Assembly (NCBI GenBank): GCA_034435835.1
Contig: DAOTWF010000027.1
Location: 62,001 to 126,000, forward strand
Length of the DNA: 64,000 nucleotides
From: CALJTV01 sp034435835
GTDB lineage: Bacteria; Chloroflexota; Dehalococcoidia; GIF9; UBA5629
Direction of reading: 5' to 3'
The notes under the pieces were generated by a model that was not told the DNA's origin, searched no databases, and worked only from the letters and a program-made list of their open reading frames with translations. The position numbers and the translations under genes were made by a program. Positions 1 through 7,570 of this stretch are shown piece by piece. How positions within the stretch are numbered: position 1 is the first letter of the stretch; every line of letters begins with the position of its first letter.

Positions 1-106
1 GAGCGCGCCGCATTCGTGCAGTAGCGATCATTTCCATAGCCTTGGTGATTTTGGCTACATTCTGCACGCTGCGAATGCGACGGCGCAAAAGTCGTGGGCT
101 GATCAT
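1..106 (-). CDS. atpG: ATP synthase F1 gamma subunit, N-terminal fragment
   Basis: The start ATG is at 106 on the minus strand and 35 codons are visible before the window edge. The translation contains SVQNVAKITKAMEMIA followed by an Arg-rich stretch. This is the conserved N-terminal helix of the gamma subunit, the central rotor stalk of F1. It begins 2 nt after the atpA stop, as expected for atpA-atpG order. The rest, including the C-terminal helix, lies outside the window. Confidence 0.93.
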   Translation of the reverse strand, partial: MISPRLLRRRIRSVQNVAKITKAMEMIATARMRRA

Positions 107-108
107 GT

Positions 109-1620
109 CTATAAGCTCATAGTCTTTTTGAATTCCTGGATCGCTTTCTTCAAGACTTCTTCGGTCTCAGGCTTTATCTCCTTGTCTGTAGCTATGCGTT
201 TGCCAATTTCGGGATGATTGGTCTCTATGAACTGGTGAAAGTTCTGCTCAAAAGCAGCTACTTTGTCGACAGGTACGTCGTCAAGGTAACCATTGACAAC
301 AGCGTAAAGTATGGTCACCTCTTTCTCCAAAGGCATTGGTGCATATTGTGGCTGTTTTAGTACCTCAGTGATGCGCTGTCCACGTTCCAGTTGAGCCCTA
401 GTAGCCTTATCCAGATCGGCGGTACCGAATTGAGCGAAGGTGGCAAGTTCCCTGTATTGAGCCATTTCCAGTCTGAGTCTGCCAGCCACCTGTCTCATAG
501 CTCTTGTCTGGGCGTTGCCGCCCACCCTGGATACTGAGAGGCCTGCGTTTAGTGCTGGACGGATACCAGCGTTGAAAAGGTCCGTCTCAAGATATATTTG
601 TCCATCGGTGATGGAGATAACATTGGTTGGGATGTATGCAGCGAGGTCACCTGCCTGGATTTCGATTATGGGGAGGGCAGTAAGCGACCCTCCACCGTAT
701 TCCGGTGCCAGTTTTGCAGCCCGTTCCAACAGGCGGCTGTGGAGGTAGAAGACGTCGCCAGGGTAAGCCTCTCTACCAGGTGGGCGCCTCAGTATTAGAG
801 AAATCTGGCGGTAAGCCCAAGCATGTCTGGTCAGGTCATCGTAGACAATGAGCGCATCTCTACCCTGCTCCATGAATTCTTCGCCTATGGCGCAGCCAGA
901 GTATGGTGCCAAGTATTGCAGTGGTGCTGGGTCAGAAGCAGTGGCTACCACGACCACCGTATGTTCCATGGCACCGTAGCGTTTCAAAATGTCTATCACC
1001 TGGGCTACCTTGGAGGTCTTTTGCCCGATTGCCACATAGATACAGATGAGGTCACCGCCTTTCTGTGCGATGATGGTGTCTATAGCTATGGCTGACTTGC
1101 CAACGGAGCGATCGCCTATAATCAGTTCGCGTTGTCCCCTGCCGATGGGTATGAGGGCATCGACTATCTTTATACCGGTGTGGACAGGTGTATTAACCGG
1201 CTGTCGCATGACCACATTTGGCGCCACTCTCTCTACAGGGCGAGTTTTTGTGGCTTTTATGGGACCAAGGTCATCCAAAGGATTGCCCAAGGGGTCTATG
1301 ACTCTCCCTATCAACTCATTGCCCACTGGCACCTCTACTACTCTGCCAGTGCTCCTCACCTCATCACCCTCTTTAATCTGGCTGTGGTCGCCAAGGACCA
1401 CGGCGGCAACACAGTCTTCTTCGAGGTTGAGTGCTAGCCCCATGATGCCGTTCGGAAATTCGACAAGCTCATTGTACTTGGCACCTTGCAACCCCTGTAT
1501 ACGTGCCACCCCGTCGCCGACTTCGATAACGGTGCCCACATCCACCATGCTCACTGTGGCACCGAACTGTCTGATCTGCTCCTTAATTATGGATACTATG
1601 TCTCGTTCTCTAGTTGTCAT
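109..1620 (-). CDS. atpA: ATP synthase F1 alpha subunit
   Basis: Non-catalytic nucleotide-binding subunit of the F1 head of the membrane ATP synthase. The 503-residue length is normal for the family. The N-terminal segment is followed by a beta-barrel domain (VIEVGDGVARIQGL, about residues 31-44), then the nucleotide-binding domain with P-loop GDRSVGKS near residue 170. Most alpha subunits have GDRQTGKT here, so the Q-T pair is replaced by S-V. The later signatures PGREAYPGDVFYLHSRLLER and SITDGQIYLETDLFNAGIRP are intact. It lies between atpH and atpG in the minus-strand atp operon. The ATG at 1620 has an AGGAGGACA-type ribosome site just upstream. Confidence 0.97.
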   Translation of the reverse strand: MTTRERDIVSIIKEQIRQFGATVSMVDVGTVIEVGDGVARIQGLQGAKYNELVEFPNGIMGLALNLEEDCVAAVVLGDHSQIKEGDEVRSTGRVVEVPVGNELIGRVIDPLGNPLDDLGPIKATKTRPVERVAPNVVMRQPVNTPVHTGIKIVDALIPIGRGQRELIIGDRSVGKSAIAIDTIIAQKGGDLICIYVAIGQKTSKVAQVIDILKRYGAMEHTVVVVATASDPAPLQYLAPYSGCAIGEEFMEQGRDALIVYDDLTRHAWAYRQISLILRRPPGREAYPGDVFYLHSRLLERAAKLAPEYGGGSLTALPIIEIQAGDLAAYIPTNVISITDGQIYLETDLFNAGIRPALNAGLSVSRVGGNAQTRAMRQVAGRLRLEMAQYRELATFAQFGTADLDKATRAQLERGQRITEVLKQPQYAPMPLEKEVTILYAVVNGYLDDVPVDKVAAFEQNFHQFIETNHPEIGKRIATDKEIKPETEEVLKKAIQEFKKTMSL

Positions 1621-1639
1621 ATTGTCCTCCTGAATGGCA

Positions 1640-2179
1640 TCATCTTCTAACCCCGGATAGAGTCTTCTTGAGAGCCTGCAACCTACTTCGGATGCTGCCG
1701 TCGATTAAGCTGCTGTCGATCCGGGCAATGAAGCCACCTATGATGTCAGGGTCTACTTCCAGATTCAATACGACTTTTCCGCCGGTGGCTGATTCCAGAT
1801 ATTTTTTGATGTTCTCTCTTTCTGCATCGCTCAGCGGGATAGCTGTGATGACGTCAGCGTGTTTTATGCCACGTTGCTCGTCGAGTAGGCGTCCGTAGGA
1901 TTGAACCACCTGTTCAAGCTCTCTGAATTTCCCTTTTGCGATGAGGAAGCAAGCGAGGTTTAAAGGTAGCTGGCTTATTCCTGTCAGTCTTTCCCGCAGT
2001 AGCTTCAGCTTGAAGTCCAGAGGTATTTTTGTGTTCTCAGCAAATTTGGTTATCTCTGGTTCTGCAGCCAGTTTTGCCATTTCTGTTAACTCGGAATGCC
2101 ATTCTTCAAGCTTACCGTTTTCCTTGGCAAGCTCGAACATGGCTTCGGCGCAGCGTCTGGCAAAAGTTGTTGCTGGCAT
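1640..2179 (-). CDS. atpH: ATP synthase delta subunit (OSCP)
   Basis: Peripheral-stalk connector that links the F1 head to the b subunits. It has 179 residues, the normal size. The N-terminus (TTFARRCAEAMFELAKENGK) matches the alpha-helical OSCP domain that contacts subunit alpha. The C-terminal part carries the conserved VDPDIIGGFIARIDSSLIDG stretch with the final L-x-x-L-K helix. It is third from the 3' end of the visible operon, 14 nt downstream of atpF and 19 nt before atpA. Sequence conservation is low outside these two blocks, as is usual for delta. Confidence 0.94.
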   Translation of the reverse strand: MPATTFARRCAEAMFELAKENGKLEEWHSELTEMAKLAAEPEITKFAENTKIPLDFKLKLLRERLTGISQLPLNLACFLIAKGKFRELEQVVQSYGRLLDEQRGIKHADVITAIPLSDAERENIKKYLESATGGKVVLNLEVDPDIIGGFIARIDSSLIDGSIRSRLQALKKTLSGVRR

Positions 2180-2193
2180 AAACTAGTCCTGTA

Positions 2194-2691
2194 TTACTCT
2201 TTAAGCAAAGGGCTTTCTTTTAGTGTTTCTTCGATAAGTCTGCGGTGCTTCTCCTTGTCGAGAGTCTCCCTGATCACCTTTTCTGCAGCCATCACGGCGA
2301 TGTCGGCGAATTCGTGGCGTAGCTCCTCGATTACTTTATCACGCTCCTGCTGTATTTCCGCGCGCGCTTTGGCGATGATGGCTTCGGATTCTCTGCGAGC
2401 ACTCTCTTTGGCCTCCTCTCTAAGTCTTTCTCCCATCTGGGCTGCCTGAGCTATGATTGCCTGCCCTTCTTGGCGGGCCCTTTCTATCTGTGCCTTTATT
2501 TCCTCTTCACTGCGTGCTGCTTGCTGCTTGATCTGTTCTGCCTGTTCCATGGCTTCTCTGATCCGCGCTTGTCTCTCGTCAAGCATCCTGAGCACCGGTT
2601 TGTACAGGACGATGCTAAGGAGCAAGAAGAGGATAATAAAGTTGACCAGAAAAGCCAGCAGGAGCGGTAGATTTATCCCAATACCTTCCAT
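2194..2691 (-). CDS. atpF: ATP synthase F0 b subunit
   Basis: Membrane-anchored peripheral stalk. The 165 residues comprise one N-terminal transmembrane helix (about residues 7-30, LPLLLAFLVNFIILFLLLS), the KPVLRMLDERQARI motif typical of b, and then a long charged coiled coil with heptad-like spacing to the end. Only one b-type gene is visible, so the stalk is presumably a homodimer. It sits between a 41-codon membrane peptide gene (upstream) and atpH (downstream). Confidence 0.95.
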   Translation of the reverse strand: MEGIGINLPLLLAFLVNFIILFLLLSIVLYKPVLRMLDERQARIREAMEQAEQIKQQAARSEEEIKAQIERARQEGQAIIAQAAQMGERLREEAKESARRESEAIIAKARAEIQQERDKVIEELRHEFADIAVMAAEKVIRETLDKEKHRRLIEETLKESPLLKE

Positions 2692-2722
2692 ATCACTCCA
2701 TTTACTATCTCAACTTCGGTTC

Positions 2723-2848
2723 TCAGTCTGCCGGAATGAACGAACCAATGATAAAAGCGGTGATAAGAAGCCCGGCGAAGACTATGGCGCCTACTATTAT
2801 GGCTCCAACTATGACACTCAAGGAAGTCGGCAGATTCCCATTTTCCAT
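2723..2848 (-). CDS. 41-aa single-pass membrane peptide inside the atp operon
   Basis: I do not recognise a family. The reading frame starts at ATG 2848 and ends at TGA 2723. A strong AGGAGG site lies about 6 nt before the ATG, and the gene sits between atpE (31 nt upstream) and atpF (31 nt downstream). The peptide is MENGNLPTS followed by an uninterrupted hydrophobic helix rich in Ile, Val, Gly and Ala (about residues 10-38), ending in PAD. There is room for one membrane span and almost nothing else. The position next to the c and b subunits suggests a role in F0 assembly or structure, but this is inference. It could also be a poorly conserved spacer ORF, although the ribosome site and clean spacing argue against that. 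Confidence 0.65.
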   Translation of the reverse strand: MENGNLPTSLSVIVGAIIVGAIVFAGLLITAFIIGSFIPAD

Positions 2849-2878
2849 ATTTTTCCTCCTGACTGCCTTAGCGCTTGG

Positions 2879-3109
2879 CTAAACTACTATGGCCAGGATT
2901 ATGGCTGTGATCAGCGCATAGATGCCGATGGCTTCAGCAAGGGCACCGATCAGGATCATGTTGGTCAGGATAGGTCCTCTGGCTTCTGGGTTGCGTCCCA
3001 GAGCCTGCATAGCACCGAAACCGATGAGCCCAAGTCCCAATCCTGGGCCTAGGAACCCCAGCCCGGCAGCCAGCCCTACTGCTAACATCTTCATTGCTTC
3101 AGCTTCCAT
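2879..3109 (-). CDS. atpE: ATP synthase F0 c subunit
   Basis: Rotor-ring proteolipid of 76 residues with two transmembrane helices joined by the polar loop GRNPEARG (about residues 38-45). The ion-binding carboxylate is the Glu in GALAEAIGIYAL (about residue 59). Na+-binding c subunits usually carry Gln in helix 1 and Ser directly after the carboxylate. Here helix 1 reads GLGLGLIG and the residue after Glu is Ala, so proton coupling is the better prediction. It is preceded by atpB and followed by a 41-codon membrane peptide gene. Confidence 0.96.
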   Translation of the reverse strand: MEAEAMKMLAVGLAAGLGFLGPGLGLGLIGFGAMQALGRNPEARGPILTNMILIGALAEAIGIYALITAIILAIVV

Positions 3110-3123
3110 CTACGAACCTCCTT

Positions 3124-4083
3124 CTAAGAATGTTCCCCTTCGGTGTGGGGTGTTAAAGCTATAATACCAAATACCAGAGTTAGCCCGGCAAAGATCAGCG
3201 CCTGAATAAAACCGATAAGTAGTTCCAGCCCATAGAATGGTATGGTGGCGATGAATGGGACGAGGAAGCAGACGACGAGCAGCAGTATCTCACCTGCTGT
3301 CATGTTACCAAAGAGACGGAAGGTAAAGCTGATGATGCGGATAAAGTGACTGAAGACTTCAAGGAAACCGACGAACAGGTTTATGAAACCGAAGGCGATG
3401 CCAGTGATAGCTGGCCTTATTTTTCCTCTGAAAAGATTGGCAATGCCTTCGCGGAGTTGACCCAGGTTAAAGAAACTGTTCAAGTAACGCAAGGCTCCCA
3501 ATGATCTCAATCCCCAGTACTCCACGAAGATGAACGACATGATAGCGATGGACAAAGGCACGTTTATGTCAGTATTAGCCGAGCGGAAGAGCGGCACGAA
3601 GGTGTCGGCGGCTTCTTTGATGCCGATGGCGCCGAAGAATGGTAGCAGAGCCATATAGGCGTTGGTGATGACATAGAGAAAGATGGTGGCGACAATCGGG
3701 AAAAGGGTGCGGGCGTTCTTCTCACCGGCTGCGCCCTGGATAAAATTAAGCAGACTTTCCACAATCAGCTCAGCAAAGTTCTGGAGCCTGTCTGGAACGA
3801 GTTTCATCTTGCGGGTACAGAAGGCAAAGAGCACGACTAGCACTATTATAGTAAGCCATGATGCCAGCAGAGTATTGGTGATGACGAATATGTGGTTTAT
3901 ATGGATGACACCTTCTGCCCGAAGTTCCACGTGGGGCTTAGGGACGCTAATAAAGCTAGGTACTTGGATGCCCAGCAGTTTAGAGCCTATGGGACCGACA
4001 ACGAATCCTACAACCAATAAAGCTAGCAGGACGATGGCTATCCAAGCCAGTATCCTGACTGAGCATCCCGGTCCCATGTTCAT
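3124..4083 (-). CDS. atpB: ATP synthase F0 a subunit
   Basis: Ion-channel stator subunit that forms the half-channels with the c ring. The 319 residues include several hydrophobic helices. The essential arginine is present in the block ISFTFRLFGNMTAGEILLL (about residues 247-265). The N-terminus (about residues 9-33) is an extra hydrophobic segment that makes the protein longer than a compact bacterial a subunit. The start codon overlaps the preceding atpI/Z-like gene by four bases (ATGA), indicating translational coupling. A second ATG two codons later is equally possible. Confidence 0.95.
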   Translation of the reverse strand: MNMGPGCSVRILAWIAIVLLALLVVGFVVGPIGSKLLGIQVPSFISVPKPHVELRAEGVIHINHIFVITNTLLASWLTIIVLVVLFAFCTRKMKLVPDRLQNFAELIVESLLNFIQGAAGEKNARTLFPIVATIFLYVITNAYMALLPFFGAIGIKEAADTFVPLFRSANTDINVPLSIAIMSFIFVEYWGLRSLGALRYLNSFFNLGQLREGIANLFRGKIRPAITGIAFGFINLFVGFLEVFSHFIRIISFTFRLFGNMTAGEILLLVVCFLVPFIATIPFYGLELLIGFIQALIFAGLTLVFGIIALTPHTEGEHS

Positions 4084-4487
4084 TTCGCTGCGTCTTTATT
4101 TCTGCTTTTCTCGAGTTTTTGTTGTTCCAGATAGAACTGTCTCAACATACGGTAGAGGCCATAGAACGCCACTACTGTGCCTATGCCAAACCCTATCAGC
4201 GTAAACAGTGGCTTTTTGTTGAGGTTTTCCGGTCGGTCGAGCCAGAGGCCGATGCCGGACGGTATCGCCAAGCTGAGGGCTACATACCAGCCCACGCTGA
4301 AAAGGAACCAAAGCGGACGTACCCATTCCTTCTTCTGTTGAACTTTCTGTCCGCCTCCTCTAGTTACACCCAAGTTCTCTCCCTCAATTAGCAGTGCTAC
4401 TGCCATATACCGATCACCTGTGTTTCTAAGCGGCTTTTCATGTAACCCGCAGCTAGCTATGTCAAAAACTTTGCTTTTTACCTCCAT
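4080..4487 (-). CDS. AtpI/AtpZ-like F0-associated membrane protein
   Basis: First gene of the atp operon. The C-terminal half has two hydrophobic segments: one around LFSVGWYVALSLAIPSGIGL, and one around LIGFGIGTVVAFYGLYRML. The turn motif GIGLWLD between them is typical of the AtpI/AtpZ family (possible ATP synthase assembly or cation-transport factors). A charged tail (QQKLEKSRNKDAAK) follows. The full frame gives 135 residues. An internal ATG at 4406, preceded by AGGTGA at 7-nt spacing, would give 108 residues and may be the true start, because the first 27 residues look unlike the family. The stop overlaps the atpB start. Confidence 0.72.
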   Translation of the reverse strand: MEVKSKVFDIASCGLHEKPLRNTGDRYMAVALLIEGENLGVTRGGGQKVQQKKEWVRPLWFLFSVGWYVALSLAIPSGIGLWLDRPENLNKKPLFTLIGFGIGTVVAFYGLYRMLRQFYLEQQKLEKSRNKDAAK

Positions 4488-4566
4488 CCGATTTCAGTTT
4501 ATCGGATAGCCGTATTTTTTCATCGGACTTAAGCCTGATTTTTGTCTGCGCCGAAGGGGCTGGTTA

Positions 4567-4592
4567 ACCCATGTGGCTGTGGCTTCATGGGT
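4567..4592 (-). terminator. Perfect 7-bp hairpin just after the BFN gene stop
   Basis: ACCCATG (4567-4573) is the exact reverse complement of CATGGGT (4586-4592), with a 12-nt loop, six bases past the stop of the gene at 4598. No T-run follows on the minus strand, so this is not a classical intrinsic terminator. It could be a 3'-end stabilising or Rho-assisted stem separating that gene from the atp operon. Confidence 0.3.
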
Positions 4593-4597
4593 GAGGT

Positions 4598-5392
4598 TCA
4601 GGACTTGCGTTTACCTAGGTCATCTAGGTCAAGGGTATTGATAAAGTCGTAGAACGCTGATAGCTTCTTCAGTTCCAGTTCGTCGAGTTTTTCCCTGTTC
4701 TCGAATTTGTCTCTATCGCTCTCAGCAGCTTTTTCAGCAGGTATCGGTTTTCCAGTCTCGCGATCTAGGAAAATGCCAGCTTTGTCCAGCACTGATTCCT
4801 CCACATATATTGGAACCGTGGCTCTAACTGCCAGAGCAATGGCATCGCTGGGGCGGGAGTCAAGTTTAATCTTGCTGAGTAGCCATTCTTTACCCTCCTT
4901 GCGGGACCAGACTTCAAAGACGAGACCGTGCTCAGTAGCTATTTCCAGAAAATGGTGGTTTTTCTCCTGCCAGCGGTTGATTATTTTACCTTTATATTCC
5001 TTGCTCTGCCAGACAATGTATGCTGTGGTTTCCTCTCCATAACCGCGGTACTGAGAGCGCTCGTGAGGGAACCTGACATCCACAGGGCTGGGACTCTCTG
5101 TGGGCTCAAATATGATCTGTGCGTAAAAGGTGTCGGATCGGAGGTCATTAACCACAATTCTGCTAACAATGGTCCCGGAAGCAGCTTCTAGGGCGAGTAT
5201 GGCATTCCTGAGCAGGTCGTGGGTCATGGGTCGTGCCAGGTCAACGTTTTGTAGCTTTATTGATATAGCATCTGCCTCTGCTGGTCCGATCCAGATGGGC
5301 AGGTAACGGTCTGACCTTTTCTCCTTCAATATTACCACGTGCTGGTAGTTCATCAAACTAACTCTGATGCTGTCGATGGTCATCTCGATCAT
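4598..5392 (-). CDS. Bifunctional nuclease family (BFN/DUF151) protein with internal insertion
   Basis: The N-terminal block (VVILKEKRSDRYLPIWIGPAEADAI, about residues 21-45, then RPMTHDLLRNAI) and the block SRPSDAIALAVRATVPIYVEE are the hallmark halves of the BFN/DUF151 fold, reported to have RNase/DNase activity in some members. The two halves normally adjoin. Here about 70-75 residues separate TFYAQIIFEP from the second half. The C-terminus is charged and helical, ending INTLDLDDLGKRKS. The start at 5392 was chosen because GGGAGG lies 7 nt upstream; an upstream in-frame extension of 48 codons has no such site. The protein is 264 aa. Its biological role is unknown. Confidence 0.82.
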   Translation of the reverse strand: MIEMTIDSIRVSLMNYQHVVILKEKRSDRYLPIWIGPAEADAISIKLQNVDLARPMTHDLLRNAILALEAASGTIVSRIVVNDLRSDTFYAQIIFEPTESPSPVDVRFPHERSQYRGYGEETTAYIVWQSKEYKGKIINRWQEKNHHFLEIATEHGLVFEVWSRKEGKEWLLSKIKLDSRPSDAIALAVRATVPIYVEESVLDKAGIFLDRETGKPIPAEKAAESDRDKFENREKLDELELKKLSAFYDFINTLDLDDLGKRKS

Positions 5393-5600
5393 GGGCTTTC
5401 CTCCCTTGTCCGCTACGGAAACCATTCTACTCCATCGTTTTTTGGGTGTCAATCGAAGGGTGAGAACTGTGAGCAAATTGCCTGTTGATGGGAGATAGCG
5501 CAGCATTCTCACTACCACTCCTAAGATTGGAAACATTTGTTACCTGGGGGCAGTATTGCGTAAAATTAGCCTTGTACTGTTTTATTTCAAGGCAGATATC

Positions 5601-6053
5601 ATGAAGGCTCTAGTGCAACGGGTGACAAAAGCTTCGGTGACTGTTGATGGCGAGGTAGTAGGGGCAATAGGGCAGGGGCTGGTGATATTTGCGGGTGTGG
5701 CTAAAGGGGACAGCGAGAAAGACGCTTTGTATCTTGCCGAGAAGGTAGTTAACTTGCGCATCTTCTCTGACGAGGCGGGAAAATTCAACCTTTCGGCGCT
5801 TGATGTAAGTGGCGAACTTTTAGCCATCAGCCAGTTCACACTGCTTGCGGACACCCGCAAAGGGCGAAGGCCCAGTTTTGAAGACGCGGCACCCCCGGAC
5901 GAAGCCGAACCATTGTTTGATTTTTTTGTTGACTGCCTGCGCAAAAGTGGACTGAGGGTCGAAACTGGCCGCTTCCAGCAACACATGCTTGTAGAGATAT
6001 ACAACGACGGACCGGTGACAATAGCGCTTGATAGCAGGGAAAAGTTTTCTTGA
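5601..6053 (+). CDS. dtd: D-aminoacyl-tRNA deacylase
   Basis: Hydrolyses D-amino acids mischarged on tRNA. The protein has 150 residues, the family length. The N-terminus MKALVQRVTKASVTVDGE, the active-site motif SQFTLLAD (about residues 77-84) and the C-terminal NDGPVTIALDS (about residues 134-144, the cross-subunit GPVT loop) are all intact. The ATG at 5601 gives the canonical start; 15 extra upstream in-frame codons do not resemble the family. It is a single gene followed after 65 bp by fur. Confidence 0.95.
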   Translation: MKALVQRVTKASVTVDGEVVGAIGQGLVIFAGVAKGDSEKDALYLAEKVVNLRIFSDEAGKFNLSALDVSGELLAISQFTLLADTRKGRRPSFEDAAPPDEAEPLFDFFVDCLRKSGLRVETGRFQQHMLVEIYNDGPVTIALDSREKFS

Positions 6054-6079
6054 TTTCAATGGCTTGCTGTAGCAAATAG

Positions 6080-6109
6080 TTGCAAAAAGTTCGGCATAAC
6101 TGCTACAAT
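6080..6109 (+). promoter_or_regulatory. Candidate sigma-70 promoter of the Fur-family gene
   Basis: TTGCAA (6080-6085) and TACAAT (6104-6109) are separated by 18 bp. The predicted transcription start near 6116 is only about three bases before the ATG at 6119, so the transcript would be almost leaderless. The hexamers match the housekeeping consensus well. Confidence 0.6.
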
Positions 6110-6118
6110 TTTCTTGGT

Positions 6119-6547
6119 ATGAGCTGTGGTCAAATACTGAGGGGGATGGGATACCGCCTGACACCGCAGCGGATGATGGTGGTTGAGGTACTGCACGGCA
6201 CCGATAAGCATATCAGTGCTGAGGAAATATTTGCTCAGGTACAAGCCAGATATCCGTATGCCAATATCTCTACGGTATACCGTACGCTTGATCTCTTGAA
6301 GGAACTGGGGCTGGTCGCCGAGATATCTCTGGGCGATGGGTGTGTCCGTTTTCACCCAGTGGACAAGGGTCACCACCACCATCTGGTATGCCAGAGTTGC
6401 CGCAAAGTGGTCGACATACCAGAGACTGCGCTAACACCTCTTGCCGAAGGCCTGAGTAAAGAATACGGCTTTAAGGTGGAGCTGCGGCATATGGCTATCT
6501 CTGGTTTGTGTGCTGAGTGCCAGAAACAGACAGCACAGCAAGCCTGA
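6119..6547 (+). CDS. Fur-family metal-responsive repressor
   Basis: Winged-helix metalloregulator of 142 aa from the ATG at 6119. The DNA-binding half contains GYRLTPQRMMVVEVLH, SAEEIFAQVQARYP and the recognition region NISTVYRTLDLLKELGLV. The dimerisation half carries the metal site KGHHHHLVCQSCRKVVDI, with the CxxC pair, and a second CAEC pair near the C-terminus (structural zinc site). A start 13 codons upstream is in frame, but a promoter -10 element overlaps it. The gene lies directly before a nickel-type ECF transporter, so it may sense nickel (Nur-like) or iron. Metal specificity cannot be read from the sequence. Confidence 0.9.
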   Translation: MSCGQILRGMGYRLTPQRMMVVEVLHGTDKHISAEEIFAQVQARYPYANISTVYRTLDLLKELGLVAEISLGDGCVRFHPVDKGHHHHLVCQSCRKVVDIPETALTPLAEGLSKEYGFKVELRHMAISGLCAECQKQTAQQA

Positions 6548-6624
6548 GACTGAGCAATTATATTTTTGCGTTCTGGCGCAATAGTTTGCAATTGCGCTTA
6601 ATGCAGAAAAGTAAGGAGGCAGAT

Positions 6625-7266
6625 GTGCATATCCCGGATGGTTTTATAAGTACACCTGTGGCTGTGGGAGGGATAGCTATAGCTGCTGGTACGGTAGCCT
6701 ATGCTGTCAAGGCGACGAACAGGAGGCTGGGAGAAAAACAGGTGCCGTTGATGGGTGTACTGGCGGCATTTATCTTTGCTGCCCAGATGCTCAATTTTCC
6801 TGTGGCTGGGGGCACTTCGGGGCACTTTATGGGGGCAGCGTTGGCGGCGATACTATTGGGACCATGGGCTGGACTTCTGATAATGACGTGTGTCCTCTTG
6901 GTGCAGTGTCTGGTGTTCCAGGATGGCGGGCTTCTAGCTCTGGGTGCCAATATTATCAATATGGGAATTGTCGGTTGCTTTCTAGGGTATTATATTTACC
7001 GCGGTTTTACTGCGCTGGTGCGTGGTAAAAAAACGGCTTTGATTGGTGGAGGTATAGCTGGCTGGGCATCGATTGTGGTGGCTGCTATTTTCTGTGCAAT
7101 GGAGCTAGGTATTTCCAGTACTGTGCCCCTGTATGTAGCGCTTCCGGCGATGGGTGGCATTCATGCGCTCATTGGAATCGGTGAGGGACTGATAACAGCG
7201 GCGGTGCTGGCGCTGGTGATGGCTACCAGACCCGACCTGATGAAGCTGGAGCCACAAAAAACTTAG
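6625..7266 (+). CDS. nikM: ECF transporter substrate-binding membrane protein, nickel/cobalt type (NikM/CbiM)
   Basis: Metal-binding S component, 213 aa. The start is GTG 6625, five bases after AAGGAGG. The resulting N-terminus is M-H-I-P-D-G-F. The N-terminal amine and the His2 side chain form the metal site in this family, so this start fits the chemistry. The HIPDGF form is commoner in nickel than in cobalt members (HIMEG). Several transmembrane helices follow, with NFPVAGGTSGHFMGAALAAILLGPWAG as the conserved core loop. It is first in a four-gene transporter operon and shares its neighbourhood with a [NiFe] hydrogenase. Confidence 0.88.
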   Translation: MHIPDGFISTPVAVGGIAIAAGTVAYAVKATNRRLGEKQVPLMGVLAAFIFAAQMLNFPVAGGTSGHFMGAALAAILLGPWAGLLIMTCVLLVQCLVFQDGGLLALGANIINMGIVGCFLGYYIYRGFTALVRGKKTALIGGGIAGWASIVVAAIFCAMELGISSTVPLYVALPAMGGIHALIGIGEGLITAAVLALVMATRPDLMKLEPQKT

Positions 7267-7285
7267 AAAGGGGGTCTCAAAGGCT

Positions 7286-7570
7286 ATGAAATTCCAGTGG
7301 TGGCATGGCGCTTTAATAGCCAGTTTTATCTTGGCATTGCTGTCGCCAGTAGCATCATCGTCCCCCGATGGACTGGAGCGAGTGGCTGAAGATAAGGGGT
7401 TCATAGAGGCAGCCAGAGAATCATGGTATGAGCTTATCCCCGACTACACAATGCCTGGCATTGGCAGTGAGGTGCTGGCTACTGTAATTTCCGGCGTGCT
7501 CGGCACGGCGCTATTGTTCGGCATAGGTTACGGGATTGCCAGAGCGTTGAAGGCGAGAGATGAAACATAG
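7286..7570 (+). CDS. nikN: ECF transporter small accessory subunit, PDGLE type (NikN/CbiN)
   Basis: The 94 residues include an N-terminal hydrophobic helix (about 8-25), the diagnostic SSPDGLERVAEDKGF motif (about 24-38), an extracytoplasmic segment containing DYTMPGI, and a second transmembrane helix (about 63-88). The PDGLE signature marks the small membrane subunit that accompanies NikM or CbiM. It overlaps the next gene by 11 bases and follows nikM by 19 bases, with an AAAGGGGG site before the ATG. Confidence 0.86.
   Translation: MKFQWWHGALIASFILALLSPVASSSPDGLERVAEDKGFIEAARESWYELIPDYTMPGIGSEVLATVISGVLGTALLFGIGYGIARALKARDET

Noticed and set aside
1046..1633. 195-codon plus-strand frame opposite atpA
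   Set aside because: It is antisense to a clear atpA, has no recognisable motif, and reflects the codon bias of the real gene.
2453..3052. 199-codon plus-strand frame opposite atpF/atpE
   Set aside because: It crosses several real genes on the other strand and shows no domain.
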